Positions 35,690-45,108 of a stretch of DNA of 64,000 nt are shown here, piece by piece. The position numbers and the translations under genes were made by a program. This DNA comes from CAYSCZ01 sp051155775 (GTDB lineage Bacteria > Bacteroidota > Bacteroidia > Cytophagales > Cyclobacteriaceae), in contig DAXETV010000018.1 of the NCBI GenBank assembly GCA_051155775.1, positions 1 to 64,000 of the forward strand. Reading direction: 5' to 3'. The notes under the pieces were generated by a model. The model was not told the DNA's origin. It saw nothing but the letters and a program-made list of their open reading frames with translations, and did not search any database. The stretch's first letter is position 1, and each line of letters begins with the position of its first letter.

Positions 35690-36190
35690 TTAACGAGTAA
35701 GTGTGAATACCCATTCACCACCAACGTCATTCACCCTTCCTGTATTGCTTTGCAAAGTAAATGTAAGAATTACCTGGCTTTCAGTTACATTAACAGCAAT
35801 TTGAACGCCATCATCACGAGTGATTGATCCAGTTGTCTCAACTGTTGGAGGTGTTACAAAAGACCATGTTCCGGAATTTGGCCATACTAATTGAAAAGCA
35901 TTATCAGCGTCGGCCGGCTGACCTGATGCGGTGTAAGTACCACCATCAGTGGCATTACCTGTAAAAGATAATGTAAAAGCTGACCAATCGGCATCAACAC
36001 CATCAGGTTGAACTACACTTCCACCTCCGGCTACAGAAAAAGCTCCACTGGTTAAATTTTGTGTAAATACATCCGCAGGCGTGTCCATCATAACATCATC
36101 ATCGTCGTCATCATCATCGTCACCGCAGCTAATAAATACACCCAAGGAAACAATTAATGCTAGTAGTAATAAATTTTTAAGACTGTTCAT
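35690..36190 (-). CDS. Putative surface lipoprotein with a poly-Asp tether
   Basis: 166 residues. The lipoprotein signal ends at ISCG; Cys is followed by Gly and nine Asp in a row, then a beta-rich globular part with one hydrophobic-core pattern of about 130 residues. Acidic residues just after the lipid Cys are the signal that sends Bacteroidota lipoproteins to the cell surface, so surface exposure is likely. The Asp run is encoded by a near-perfect trinucleotide repeat (GAT/GAC), which could change length by slippage. Function unknown. Confidence 0.7.
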   Translation of the reverse strand: MNSLKNLLLLALIVSLGVFISCGDDDDDDDDDVMMDTPADVFTQNLTSGAFSVAGGGSVVQPDGVDADWSAFTLSFTGNATDGGTYTASGQPADADNAFQLVWPNSGTWSFVTPPTVETTGSITRDDGVQIAVNVTESQVILTFTLQSNTGRVNDVGGEWVFTLTR

Positions 36191-36290
36191 TGCTTTTTAT
36201 TTGTTGTTATGTTTAAGATTTTAAGATCCTTAGTTGTAAAAATATAAGTTTTTGAAATATTTACCTAATTGCCAAATTAAAATTATGTTA

Positions 36291-36902
36291 TCAAATGGGG
36301 TCTCCGAGTTCTATGAAATGACTATTAGCTAAGAAATCGATTTCCTGATTTGAGGCCACAATAATAAGTTTATCCTTTATATTGTTCATTTCTTGTAGAT
36401 ACCAGTCGACACCTTTCTGATCCAAATTACTTGTGGGTTCATCAAGCAATATCACATCAGATTGAAAATAAAAAGCCAGTGATAACTTTAACCGCTGCTT
36501 CATTCCACTGGACAGGTCCTGAATTGCTTTATACTTACTCTTAAATAACCAATTTCTTACGGTAATATCTTCAATAGAATCGATTGCTAATGGTCTGAAA
36601 TTGCAATGGAACTTCAGGAATTCAACAATGGAGAACTCTTCAATTAATTCAAGATAAGGCGCCACGAATACGATATGATTATACCAGCTTGAATCATCTA
36701 TTTCCCGATCATCTTTCCTATAATTTATTGTTCCGGTGTTTGCTGTAACAGCTCCAGAAATTATTTTCATTAATGTTGACTTACCACTACCATTGCTGCC
36801 TTTTATGCCATAGGCACTACCTGACTTAAAATGGTAGGAAAAGTCTTTTAAAATCCAGTTTGAAGTATACTTTTTAGCTATGCTATTCAGGATTACTTCC
36901 AT
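36291..36902 (-). CDS. Orphan ABC transporter ATP-binding protein
   Basis: 203 residues, a complete nucleotide-binding domain: Walker A GSNGSGKST (about 36-44), signature LSSGMKQRL, Walker B VILLDEPTSNLD. No membrane subunit is encoded next to it. It is the last gene of the lipid A operon, starting 20 bases inside lpxA, a position that suggests co-expression with envelope biogenesis. The partner and substrate cannot be told from the sequence. Confidence 0.88.
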   Translation of the reverse strand: MEVILNSIAKKYTSNWILKDFSYHFKSGSAYGIKGSNGSGKSTLMKIISGAVTANTGTINYRKDDREIDDSSWYNHIVFVAPYLELIEEFSIVEFLKFHCNFRPLAIDSIEDITVRNWLFKSKYKAIQDLSSGMKQRLKLSLAFYFQSDVILLDEPTSNLDQKGVDWYLQEMNNIKDKLIIVASNQEIDFLANSHFIELGDPI

Positions 36903-37683
36903 TATTAGGTCCTCTCATTATTCCCCGCTCAGATGATCTTATAAACTCAATAATAGATTCACGTTCAGTGGAGGGTTCAACATTGGTTGTAATCATCTCA
37001 ATGGCTGTTGAGTTATTAAGACCTCTTTTATAGATGAAAGTATAAATTTTTTGTAGCTCATTTATTTTTTCTTCTGAGAATCCTCTTCTTCGTAAGCCGA
37101 CTGCATTAATTCCTTTATAGCTAACCGGATAATCTCTGCCTGTAAGTGTAAAAGGAGGGATATCTTTATTAATTAATGCACCACCTGCTATCATACTATG
37201 GCTTCCGACCCTGACAAATTGATGGATAGCGGCAGTTCCTCCAATAACAACATGATCATCAACCACTATATGTCCTGCTAATTGTACAAGGTTTGAAAGA
37301 ATGCAATTATTACCAATAATACAATCATGGGCAATATGTACATAGGCCATTAAAAGACAGTTTTCGCCAATCACCGTTCTATCCCTGTCAGCCGTACCTC
37401 TACTAATAGTTACAAATTCACGGATGGTTGTGTTATCACCAATCTCTGCGGTAGTAACCTCTCCATTAAATTTCAAATCCTGTGGTACTCCTGCAATGAC
37501 TGCTCCATGGAATATCCTGCAATTTTTCCCTATACGTGCTCCATTCAAAATAGCAGCATTTGATCCAACCCAGCTTCCTTCACCTATTTCAACATCCTCT
37601 TCTACAGTAGCGAAAGGTTCAATAACTGCACTTTCATGTATTTTTGCTTTAGGATGTATGTTTACGAGTCTGGGATCAATCAT
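36883..37683 (-). CDS. lpxA: Acyl-ACP--UDP-N-acetylglucosamine O-acyltransferase
   Basis: 266 residues of hexapeptide repeats forming a left-handed beta-helix, with the N-terminal IHPKAKIHESAVIEPFATVEED pattern (shortened here) and a helical C-terminus, as in LpxA. It performs the first acylation step of lipid A synthesis. Operon order HD protein-lpxD-lpxC/fabZ-lpxA is the standard one in this phylum. It overlaps lpxC/fabZ by 4 bases and the ABC gene by 20. Confidence 0.94.
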   Translation of the reverse strand: MIDPRLVNIHPKAKIHESAVIEPFATVEEDVEIGEGSWVGSNAAILNGARIGKNCRIFHGAVIAGVPQDLKFNGEVTTAEIGDNTTIREFVTISRGTADRDRTVIGENCLLMAYVHIAHDCIIGNNCILSNLVQLAGHIVVDDHVVIGGTAAIHQFVRVGSHSMIAGGALINKDIPPFTLTGRDYPVSYKGINAVGLRRRGFSEEKINELQKIYTFIYKRGLNNSTAIEMITTNVEPSTERESIIEFIRSSERGIMRGPNNGSNPE

Positions 37684-39074
37684 AGGTCTTTTCTTACAAT
37701 ACTTGCGATCATTTTTCCATCACAAACCAAATTAGAACCAACATACCCAACACCCTTCATTTTGGCTATCCCCCTCCTTATTGGTTCAAGAAGCTCACAT
37801 TTAATAAATAAAGTATCACCAGGTGTGACCATTTTCCTAAATCTGAAGCTGTCAATCCCCAAAAAATATGTCCAATAATTTTCAGGATCAGGGACAGTAT
37901 TAAGAACTAATATGCCACCTATTTGCGCCATAGCCTCTACTTGCATTACACCCGGGAAAACCGGATTGCCAGGGAAATGACCCTGAAAGAAGTACTCATT
38001 TGAGGTAATGTTTTTAACGCCTGTTACCAGTTGATCATCAAGATGTAGAATTTTATCGATCAACAAAAACGGATATCTGTGTGGAAGGATTTTTTGTATC
38101 TTATTGATGTCAAGAAGAGGGGGCAGGTTTGGATCAAAGTGAACCTCTTTTTTTTTGGTGGATTGCTCCATTAATTTTTTCAGCTTTTTTACAAAAGCGA
38201 CATTGGCTGCATGTCCGGGCCTTGCTGCCAGGATCTGTGCTTTTATAGGCTTTCCAAGAAGTGCCAGGTCACCAACGACATCTAACAGCTTGTGTCTGGC
38301 AGGTTCATTTTTGTGTCTTAATTCAACATTGTTTAGTATTCCTTCACTTTTAACTTCTACCTTGGGGATGTTGAGTAATTCGGACAACTTTTGAAGGTGA
38401 TCATTATCAACCTTTTTATCGACGATGACAATGGCATTATTTAAATCTCCTCCTTTGATTAAGTTATTGTTATAAAGCTCTTCGACCTCATGTAAAAAGC
38501 AGAATGTTCTTGATGATGCAAAATCCTTAGAGAAATCACTAATATCATTTAATGAGGCATGTTGGGAGCCCAAAACCGGAGAATTATAATCAACCATGAC
38601 GGTTACCCTGTAATTATCAAGCGGAAGCGCAGCAATCTCCACTTGTCTCGATTTTTCACGATGAAATACACTTTCGGGCACCTCGAAAAAATCCCTCAGC
38701 GCGCTTTGTTCTTCCAATCCGGCACACTCCAATGCCTCAATAAACCCCTGTGAGCTACCATCCATGATTGGTGGCTCCGGGCCATCCACTTCAATTAATA
38801 CATTGTCTATTTCTAAACCTACCAAGGCAGCCAGTGTATGCTCCACGGTATTGATTGTAGCCCCATTTTTACCAATACTGGTACCCCTGGAAAGGTCAAC
38901 AACATTATCTACTAATGCTTCTACTTTCGGGTTGCCTTCTAAATCAGTTCTCTGAAAAACTATTCCATGATTGGCTTTGACGGGATTAAATGTCATATTG
39001 ACTTTCGCACCTGTGTGAAGACCGATGCCTGAAACAGTTACCGGCTTTTTGATGGTATGCTGGTAATTATTCAT
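37680..39074 (-). CDS. lpxC/fabZ: Bifunctional UDP-3-O-acyl-GlcNAc deacetylase / 3-hydroxyacyl-ACP dehydratase
   Basis: 464 residues, two enzymes in one chain. The N-terminal about 300 residues are LpxC, the zinc deacetylase that commits the cell to lipid A (EHTLAALVGLEIDN with zinc His, and FLHEVEE, KLLDVVGDLALLG segments). From about residue 310 follows FabZ, with HRYPFLLIDKI and the catalytic region GHFPGNPVFPGVMQVEAMAQ, for fatty acid synthesis. This fusion is typical of Bacteroidota. It overlaps lpxD by 8 bases. Confidence 0.95.
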   Translation of the reverse strand: MNNYQHTIKKPVTVSGIGLHTGAKVNMTFNPVKANHGIVFQRTDLEGNPKVEALVDNVVDLSRGTSIGKNGATINTVEHTLAALVGLEIDNVLIEVDGPEPPIMDGSSQGFIEALECAGLEEQSALRDFFEVPESVFHREKSRQVEIAALPLDNYRVTVMVDYNSPVLGSQHASLNDISDFSKDFASSRTFCFLHEVEELYNNNLIKGGDLNNAIVIVDKKVDNDHLQKLSELLNIPKVEVKSEGILNNVELRHKNEPARHKLLDVVGDLALLGKPIKAQILAARPGHAANVAFVKKLKKLMEQSTKKKEVHFDPNLPPLLDINKIQKILPHRYPFLLIDKILHLDDQLVTGVKNITSNEYFFQGHFPGNPVFPGVMQVEAMAQIGGILVLNTVPDPENYWTYFLGIDSFRFRKMVTPGDTLFIKCELLEPIRRGIAKMKGVGYVGSNLVCDGKMIASIVRKDL

Positions 39075-40122
39075 GTGATTCTTTTGTGGGATCTAATTCT
39101 TTAATTTTATCTTCCAGTTCTTTTACACGGTTCACTAATTCGGGCAGCTTTCGATATACAGCATAAGATTTGAAATACTGTAGCTTATCGATTGGAGGAC
39201 TACCAACAATTTCGGCTCCTTCTTTTTTAATACTACTGATCAACCCTGCTTGAGGACCGATTTTTACTTTATTCGCTATCTGAAGATGGCCACTTATCCC
39301 AACTTGTCCGGCAACGATACACTCTTTTCCAATTTTCACTGATCCAGATACGCCACTTTGCGCTGCCATTACAGTATTTTCTCCTACTTCCACGTTGTGT
39401 GCAATCTGGATTAGATTATCAATTTTAACGCCTTTTCTAATAATAGTTGCTTCAAAAGTTGCTCTGTCGATGGTGGTATTAGCACCTATTTCCACGTCAT
39501 CTTCAATAATTAATTTCCCTACCTGGGGAATTTTTTGGTAAGAACCATCCGATTTAGGGGCAAAACCAAAACCATCACTCCCTAGCACAGCGCCTGAGTG
39601 TACTATGCAGTTTTTACCGATTTCAGTGTTAGGATATATTTTTACACCTGCGTGTATTATGGTGTTTTCATGAATTCTTGAACCTTCTCCGACAAATACC
39701 TGAGGGTGAACTTTAACATTATCCCCAATGACGACATTATTAGCTATGTACGAAAAAGCACCAAGGTAAAAGTTATCTCCGTAGGTTACATCCTTTCCAA
39801 TAAATGATGGTTCTTCAATACCATTTTTGCTGAAGCTTAGGAGTTTTTCATATTCTTGCAAGAGGGCTGTAAAAGATAAATAAGGATCTTCTACTCTTAC
39901 AAGGCTGGTTTTGACCTGCCTTTTTAAAACAATATCTTTGCCGATTATAACTGCACTAGCATTTGTCTCATAAATGAAGGGCTCATATTTTGGATTAGAA
40001 AGGAAGGTTATACAACCTTCTTTTGCGTCCTGAATTGTAGCTAAGTTATTAATCTTGACATCTTCTTCGCCCTCAATCTTTCCCTGCAAGAGGTTGGCAA
40101 TTTCCTTAAGGTCAAATTCCAT
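39067..40122 (-). CDS. lpxD: UDP-3-O-(3-hydroxyacyl)glucosamine N-acyltransferase
   Basis: 351 residues. A small N-terminal uridine-binding domain (about 1-100, with CITFLSNPKYEPF) precedes a long hexapeptide-repeat beta-helix (about 105-300) and a helical C-terminus with a Lys/Glu coiled end. Catalytic His lies in NLIQIAHNVEVGENT. It is the third lipid A acylation step. The start lies 5 bases after the HD gene stops. Confidence 0.94.
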   Translation of the reverse strand: MEFDLKEIANLLQGKIEGEEDVKINNLATIQDAKEGCITFLSNPKYEPFIYETNASAVIIGKDIVLKRQVKTSLVRVEDPYLSFTALLQEYEKLLSFSKNGIEEPSFIGKDVTYGDNFYLGAFSYIANNVVIGDNVKVHPQVFVGEGSRIHENTIIHAGVKIYPNTEIGKNCIVHSGAVLGSDGFGFAPKSDGSYQKIPQVGKLIIEDDVEIGANTTIDRATFEATIIRKGVKIDNLIQIAHNVEVGENTVMAAQSGVSGSVKIGKECIVAGQVGISGHLQIANKVKIGPQAGLISSIKKEGAEIVGSPPIDKLQYFKSYAVYRKLPELVNRVKELEDKIKELDPTKESHE

Positions 40123-40127
40123 TCATA

Positions 40128-41381
40128 TCAATAATAATCCCGCAAAGATACATTTTTGGGCCAGCATAGATAATTTTTTCGGACAATTTTGCCCAGTGCT
40201 TTTATGTTAGGCAAGTCTGAGGCTTTTGCTACATCCTCAATGGTCTCATCCTTCATAATAATGTTTATTGTTTTTTCTTTTATAACATATGCAGCGTTGC
40301 TTACCTCCCCCTGTTTTACAAAAAAATTGAGATCATCATCACTTAAATTAAAGTTGTTTTTGACCTCCTTCAGAATGGCTTTATATTCTTCTCTATCGAT
40401 GGGGTTATTGGATAGCTTTATCTTGAAAAGATTTCGATTGAGCAACATTTTACTAAGTAGGCTAATTATTCTGTCGTTACTGTTTGCCCACATTTTTAAA
40501 GCTGCCCAGATATCGTAATCATCCAGCTCACAATAATCATTTATAAGTTCAGGGTTGTTTTTAAAATCGATTGTCCTGTAATCATTCAGTAAGAATCTGT
40601 CTAGTTCAGTTGAATGTGTAAAACTGGCCCCAGCGTTTTTTATTAATAACTTAACTCTTCTAATTATTTCATTCATCATAGTCTCAGCGCTGATTGACGC
40701 TTTATGTAAATAGACCTGCCAGTACATAAGCCTTCTTGCATTGAGGAAATTTTCTATGCTGTGGATGCCTTTTTCTTCTACCACCAGTTCATTGTCATAT
40801 ACATTCAATAATTTCAATATTCGTTCTGCGCCTATCACCCCTTCAGAAACGCCTGTGAAATATGAATCTCTTTGTAAATAATCCATTCTATCAACATCTA
40901 GTTGGCTAGAGACCAGTTGGCTCAAAAACTTTTTAAAATATTTGTGCTCGAATATTTCGATCGCAAGGGCAATAGCGCCATTGAATTCATCGTTCAGCTT
41001 ATGTATCAATATTGAAGACATCTGCTCATGACTAATACTGTTTAATAATCCATATTCCAGTGTATGAGAGAATGGGCCATGGCCGATGTCGTGCAGTAAG
41101 ATTGCTATTAGAGAGGCTTCATATTCTTTAGGTGTAATTTCATGGCCTTTGCTTCGTAAAACATCAAGAGCAACCATCATTAAGTGCATGGCGCCTAATC
41201 CATGATGAAAGCGTGTGTGCGTAGCCCCGGGATATACCAAATCCGTAAGGCCTAATTGTTTTATTCGTCTGAGCCGCTGGTAATATTTATGTTCAATGAT
41301 ATCAAATATTAAATCACTATGTACAGAAATGAATCCGTGAACCGGGTCATTAATTATTTTTTTCTTGTTCAATTTGTTCAA
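40128..41381 (-). CDS. HD-domain phosphohydrolase (dNTPase-like)
   Basis: 417 residues. HD motif: FHHGLGAMH (about 59-66), then LLHDIGHGPFSH (96-106) and a later Asp in DVDRMDYLQRDS, the arrangement of deoxynucleoside-triphosphate phosphohydrolase-like HD proteins. The long helical C-terminal region follows. No in-frame ATG exists near the start, so translation probably begins at TTG 41381, 15 bases from the divergent porX. First gene of the lipid A operon in this phylum; its substrate is not established. Confidence 0.88.
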   Translation of the reverse strand: MNKLNKKKIINDPVHGFISVHSDLIFDIIEHKYYQRLRRIKQLGLTDLVYPGATHTRFHHGLGAMHLMMVALDVLRSKGHEITPKEYEASLIAILLHDIGHGPFSHTLEYGLLNSISHEQMSSILIHKLNDEFNGAIALAIEIFEHKYFKKFLSQLVSSQLDVDRMDYLQRDSYFTGVSEGVIGAERILKLLNVYDNELVVEEKGIHSIENFLNARRLMYWQVYLHKASISAETMMNEIIRRVKLLIKNAGASFTHSTELDRFLLNDYRTIDFKNNPELINDYCELDDYDIWAALKMWANSNDRIISLLSKMLLNRNLFKIKLSNNPIDREEYKAILKEVKNNFNLSDDDLNFFVKQGEVSNAAYVIKEKTINIIMKDETIEDVAKASDLPNIKALGKIVRKNYLCWPKNVSLRDYY

Positions 41382-41396
41382 TAATTTAACATTACA

Positions 41397-42953
41397 ATGA
41401 TGAAGAAATTTAGGATATTATGGGCTGACGACGAAATAGACTTGCTAAAACCCCATATTTTATTTTTGGAAAACAAAGGTTATGAAATGACACCCGTTAA
41501 TAGCGGGTCTGATGCACTGGAAACCATTGAAGCTGAAAATTTTGATCTGGTCTTTCTTGATGAAAACATGCCCGGGATGACTGGCTTACAAACGCTGAAT
41601 GAAATAAAATCCAAAAACCCTAATCTCCCTGTTGTTATGATCACAAAAAGCGAGGAAGAGCATATCATGGAGGAAGCAATCGGAAGAAAAATTACCGATT
41701 ATTTGATAAAGCCACTAAATCCAAACCAGATATTGCTATCAGTTAAAAAAATCTTAGACAATAAACGTCTGGTGAGTGAAAAGACCAATGTTGGTTATCA
41801 GCAGGATTTTAGAAATATTACGATGGCATTTCATGATGATATGGACTTCCATGATTGGAATGAGATGTATAAAAAGCTGGTCTACTGGGATATGGAAATT
41901 GACAATACTGAAGAAAAAAGTATGGGAGAGATCCTGGAGTCACAAAAAATAGAAGCCAACAAGTTATTTTCTGATTTTATTATTGAAAATTATGAAGATT
42001 GGTTAAACGCGCCAGCTATTGAAAAACCTTTATTATCTCATAAGCTGCTTAAGACAAATGTTTTCCCATTAATAAAAAAAGATGACCCATTATTTTTTAT
42101 CCTTATTGATAATTTGAGATATGATCAATGGAAAACACTAGAGCCCCAGGTTAGTGAACTATTTAATGTAGAAACTGAAGAAAATTATTACTCCATTCTT
42201 CCTACAACCACTGCTTATGCACGGAATGCTATATTTTCAGGAGAGTTACCTACGGAGATGGCAAAAAAATATCCTGATCTTTGGGTTGGAGAAGACTCCG
42301 AAGATCCCAAAAATTCGAATGAAGAAGAGTTTCTAAGAAGAAATCTTAAGAAAAATAACCTGAACATAAAATTCAGCTATCATAAAATTATCCATAGTAA
42401 CGATGGGAAACAGGTTAATGATAATTTAAATAATCTCTTCATAAATGATTTAAATGTCTTGGTATTCAACTTTGTGGATATGCTTTCACACGCCAGAACA
42501 GACCTTCAAATGTTTAGGGAGCTGGCGCCTGATGAAGGGGCTTATCGTTCTATTACAAAATCATGGTTTGAGCACTCAACACTTTTTGAGATACTCAAAA
42601 AAATAGCAGAAAAAAAATCCAGGGTGATTATCACAACTGATCATGGTACTATTAGGGTGAAGAAACCATTTAAAATTATTGGAGACAGAAAAACTAATAC
42701 TAATTTAAGATATAAACAAGGTAAGAACCTGGGATATGAGGGAGGACAGGTATTTGAAGTAAGAAAGCCTGAAAAATTACATTTGCCAAAAGTAAACGTA
42801 TCTACTTCCTATGCTTTTGCTACCGAAGATCAGTTTTTCGCATACCCTAACAATTTTAATTATTATGTTAATTACTACAGGGATACTTTTCAACATGGGG
42901 GCATATCGATGGAAGAGATGATCATTCCTTTTGTAATTTTGAATCCAAAATAA
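41397..42953 (+). CDS. porX: PorX-type response regulator with PglZ domain (T9SS regulator)
   Basis: 518 residues. The receiver domain has LWADDEID at the start, phospho-acceptor Asp in LVFLDENMPGMTG and Lys in YLIKPLNP. The long C-terminal part (about 180-518) is an alkaline-phosphatase-superfamily PglZ domain, with metal-binding segments FILIDNLRYDQW, STLF...TTDHGTIRVKKP and FQHGG. This architecture defines PorX, which controls type IX secretion. Its kinase partner PorY is not in the window. Two ATGs overlap at 41397/41400. tsaE follows 8 bases later. Confidence 0.92.
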   Translation: MMKKFRILWADDEIDLLKPHILFLENKGYEMTPVNSGSDALETIEAENFDLVFLDENMPGMTGLQTLNEIKSKNPNLPVVMITKSEEEHIMEEAIGRKITDYLIKPLNPNQILLSVKKILDNKRLVSEKTNVGYQQDFRNITMAFHDDMDFHDWNEMYKKLVYWDMEIDNTEEKSMGEILESQKIEANKLFSDFIIENYEDWLNAPAIEKPLLSHKLLKTNVFPLIKKDDPLFFILIDNLRYDQWKTLEPQVSELFNVETEENYYSILPTTTAYARNAIFSGELPTEMAKKYPDLWVGEDSEDPKNSNEEEFLRRNLKKNNLNIKFSYHKIIHSNDGKQVNDNLNNLFINDLNVLVFNFVDMLSHARTDLQMFRELAPDEGAYRSITKSWFEHSTLFEILKKIAEKKSRVIITTDHGTIRVKKPFKIIGDRKTNTNLRYKQGKNLGYEGGQVFEVRKPEKLHLPKVNVSTSYAFATEDQFFAYPNNFNYYVNYYRDTFQHGGISMEEMIIPFVILNPK

Positions 42954-42961
42954 AACTTAAA

Positions 42962-43384
42962 ATGATTTTTACCTGTGGCCATCAAGATGATTTGGAGCAT
43001 ATATGCAAAAAAATTCTTGATGCCTACAACCAAAAAATAATAATTTTAAAAGGTGAGCTAGGTGCAGGAAAAACAACCTTGGTAAAAGTTTTTTGTAGTG
43101 TGTTAGGTGTTAAAGAAAGAGTTTCCAGCCCAAGTTTTTCAATCATACAGGAATATAGAACAGACAAAAAAATCCCAATCTATCATTTTGACTTTTACCG
43201 GATTAAAGATTTTTCTGAAATATTAAACCTTGGTTTAGATGAGTATTTAGAATCAGGAAATTATTGCTTTATTGAATGGCCTGAGATAATAATGCAGTGG
43301 TTTTCAGATAGTTTCATTGAAATTAATATTAAATTGCATCAAAAAAACCTGGATAGAATCATCCAGGTAGATGCATATGGATGA
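42962..43384 (+). CDS. tsaE: tRNA threonylcarbamoyladenosine biosynthesis ATPase
   Basis: 140 residues with Walker A GELGAGKTT (about 38-46), the conserved SSPSFSIIQEY and YHFDFYRI segments and WPE near the C-terminus, matching TsaE, which works with TsaB and TsaD in the t6A tRNA modification. Length is normal. It overlaps the next gene by 14 bases. Confidence 0.93.
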   Translation: MIFTCGHQDDLEHICKKILDAYNQKIIILKGELGAGKTTLVKVFCSVLGVKERVSSPSFSIIQEYRTDKKIPIYHFDFYRIKDFSEILNLGLDEYLESGNYCFIEWPEIIMQWFSDSFIEINIKLHQKNLDRIIQVDAYG

Positions 43385-44600
43385 AGGTTTAGAAACTGGA
43401 TTTACTAAGCTTGCGAAAGAATCAATCTACCCTCAAGAGCTTCTTTTAAAGCAAAAAAAGAAAAATAGCACACTTTTTATTGGATTACCTAAGGAGTATT
43501 CCAAATTTGAGAATAGGATCAGCTTAAAACCTGAATCAGTGAAGGTTTTGGTCAATAACGGTCATGAAATTTGGGTAGAGAGTGAAGCAGGGATACCTTC
43601 CAATTATTCAGACAATGATTACAGTGAGGCAGGGGCAAAAATAGTCTATTCACATCAAGAGGTATTTAAAGCTGATATTATTTTAAAGATTGAGCCACCC
43701 ACCCTTGAGGAAGTAAGTCTTTTTAATAGTGGAAAAACTCTAATCTCCACATTTCAATCGGTAAAACAAACACCGGATTACATTCATGCCATAAATAATA
43801 AAAAACTTATTGCTTTGGGTTATGAATTCATTGAGGATAAAGTAGGTGGACTGCCTTTAGTTAGGGCAATGAGTGAGATAGCAGGTAGCTCTGTTATGCT
43901 GATAGCTGCTGAATACTTAAGCAGTGTGAAGAATGGAAAGGGAGTGATTTTAGGTGGAATAACAGGCGTTCCGCCGGCAAAAATTATGATTCTTGGGGCT
44001 GGTACTGTAGGGGAATACGCGGCAAGAGCAGCTATTGGCCTAGGTGCAGATATTCAGGTATATGATAATAACATCTATAAGTTAAGGAGAATAAAAAGAG
44101 AACTTGGAAAGCATTTATATACCTCTACATTAGATCAAATTACTTTATCACATGCTATATCATCGACTGACGTTTTAGTGGGAGCAATCAGGGCTGATAA
44201 AGGCAGATCTAAGGTAATTATAACTGAAGAGATGGTTTCTAAAATGAAGCCTGGTTCTTTGGTAATTGATGTAAGTATCGATCAGGGTGGCTGTATAGAG
44301 ACATCAGAAATGACCACACTGGAAAATCCAATATTTAGAAAATATGGTGTGATTCATTATTGTGTGCCGAATATAGCGTCAAGAGTAGCCAAAACGGCAA
44401 GCGATGTCATCAGTAATATTTTTACGCCTATTATATTGCAAATTGCAGAAATGGGAGGGATAGAGGAAATGATTGCAAATAATAATTGGTTTTTAAATGG
44501 TGTATATGCTTACAAAGGAAGTCTAACCAATCAAACTTTGGCCAATAAATACAATTTTAAATATAAGGATCTGAATTTGTTGATGGCTGCAAGATTTTGA
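43371..44600 (+). CDS. ald: Alanine dehydrogenase
   Basis: 409 residues, of the alanine dehydrogenase/PntA-N-terminal family. The N-terminal part has the GLPKEYSKFENRISLKPESV catalytic region and the Rossmann fold with MILGAGTVGEYAARAAIGLGADI binds NAD. Slightly longer than the usual about 370 residues because of an N-terminal extension of about 30 residues. A second in-frame ATG at 43377 is possible. The overlap with tsaE implies co-translation. NAD(P) transhydrogenase subunit alpha is an alternative, less likely because no beta subunit follows. Confidence 0.85.
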   Translation: MHMDEGLETGFTKLAKESIYPQELLLKQKKKNSTLFIGLPKEYSKFENRISLKPESVKVLVNNGHEIWVESEAGIPSNYSDNDYSEAGAKIVYSHQEVFKADIILKIEPPTLEEVSLFNSGKTLISTFQSVKQTPDYIHAINNKKLIALGYEFIEDKVGGLPLVRAMSEIAGSSVMLIAAEYLSSVKNGKGVILGGITGVPPAKIMILGAGTVGEYAARAAIGLGADIQVYDNNIYKLRRIKRELGKHLYTSTLDQITLSHAISSTDVLVGAIRADKGRSKVIITEEMVSKMKPGSLVIDVSIDQGGCIETSEMTTLENPIFRKYGVIHYCVPNIASRVAKTASDVISNIFTPIILQIAEMGGIEEMIANNNWFLNGVYAYKGSLTNQTLANKYNFKYKDLNLLMAARF

Positions 44601-44682
44601 ATTACGTTAATTAAATCAGGATTAAATAAAACTTTAAATATCAAAACCAAATTATTATCATTAATCCATCAATAAAAAATAA

Positions 44683-44690
44683 TAAATTTG
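44683..44690 (+). promoter_or_regulatory. Possible -7 element (TAAATTTG) upstream of the 44713 gene
   Basis: TAAATTTG matches the TAnnTTTG consensus. It lies 22 bases before the ATG. No convincing TTG element sits upstream at the usual distance. Confidence 0.4.
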
Positions 44691-44712
44691 CAGTTTCAAA
44701 AGGTTATAAATT

Positions 44713-45108
44713 ATGTGTAGATATTTTGCGGTTTTTATCCTTTCAGTTTTAATAGGCAATCCCTCTTTTGCTCAGGATCAGAGTGGGTCTTATACTGATG
44801 CTCAACAGTATTATAAAATATTAAAAAAAGATGTAGATCATTTTGATAAAATTATCTCCAACCTTGATGAGTGGGATAAGATTGATCAGCAATTGGGTGA
44901 TCTGACGGAAGCAGATATGATTTCCTGGAAAAAAGCATTGAAAAACCTGTATGATGCTCTTGAGAATGATTTTGAGAGTTTAGAAACGATAGTAAAAGGT
45001 CATGAGGATTTGGTAGATTCCGTTTATATATTAAAGAAAAGAATATTGGATATGGAGCACCATGTGAGAGAACTGGCGATTTCTCATAATGTATCAATCG
45101 ACGATTAG
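44713..45108 (+). CDS. Small acidic exported coiled-coil protein
   Basis: 131 residues with a signal peptide (about 1-20, ending SFAQ), then a long acidic alpha-helical region with heptad-like spacing, no Cys beyond the signal peptide and no known domain. I do not recognise it. It could be a periplasmic binding or scaffolding helix. Converges with valS, overlapping its stop region by 15 bases. Confidence 0.6.
   Translation: MCRYFAVFILSVLIGNPSFAQDQSGSYTDAQQYYKILKKDVDHFDKIISNLDEWDKIDQQLGDLTEADMISWKKALKNLYDALENDFESLETIVKGHEDLVDSVYILKKRILDMEHHVRELAISHNVSIDD

Noticed and set aside
36088..36123. Trinucleotide run that looks like a short tandem array
   Set aside because: It is the codon run for nine Asp, not a CRISPR or regulatory repeat.
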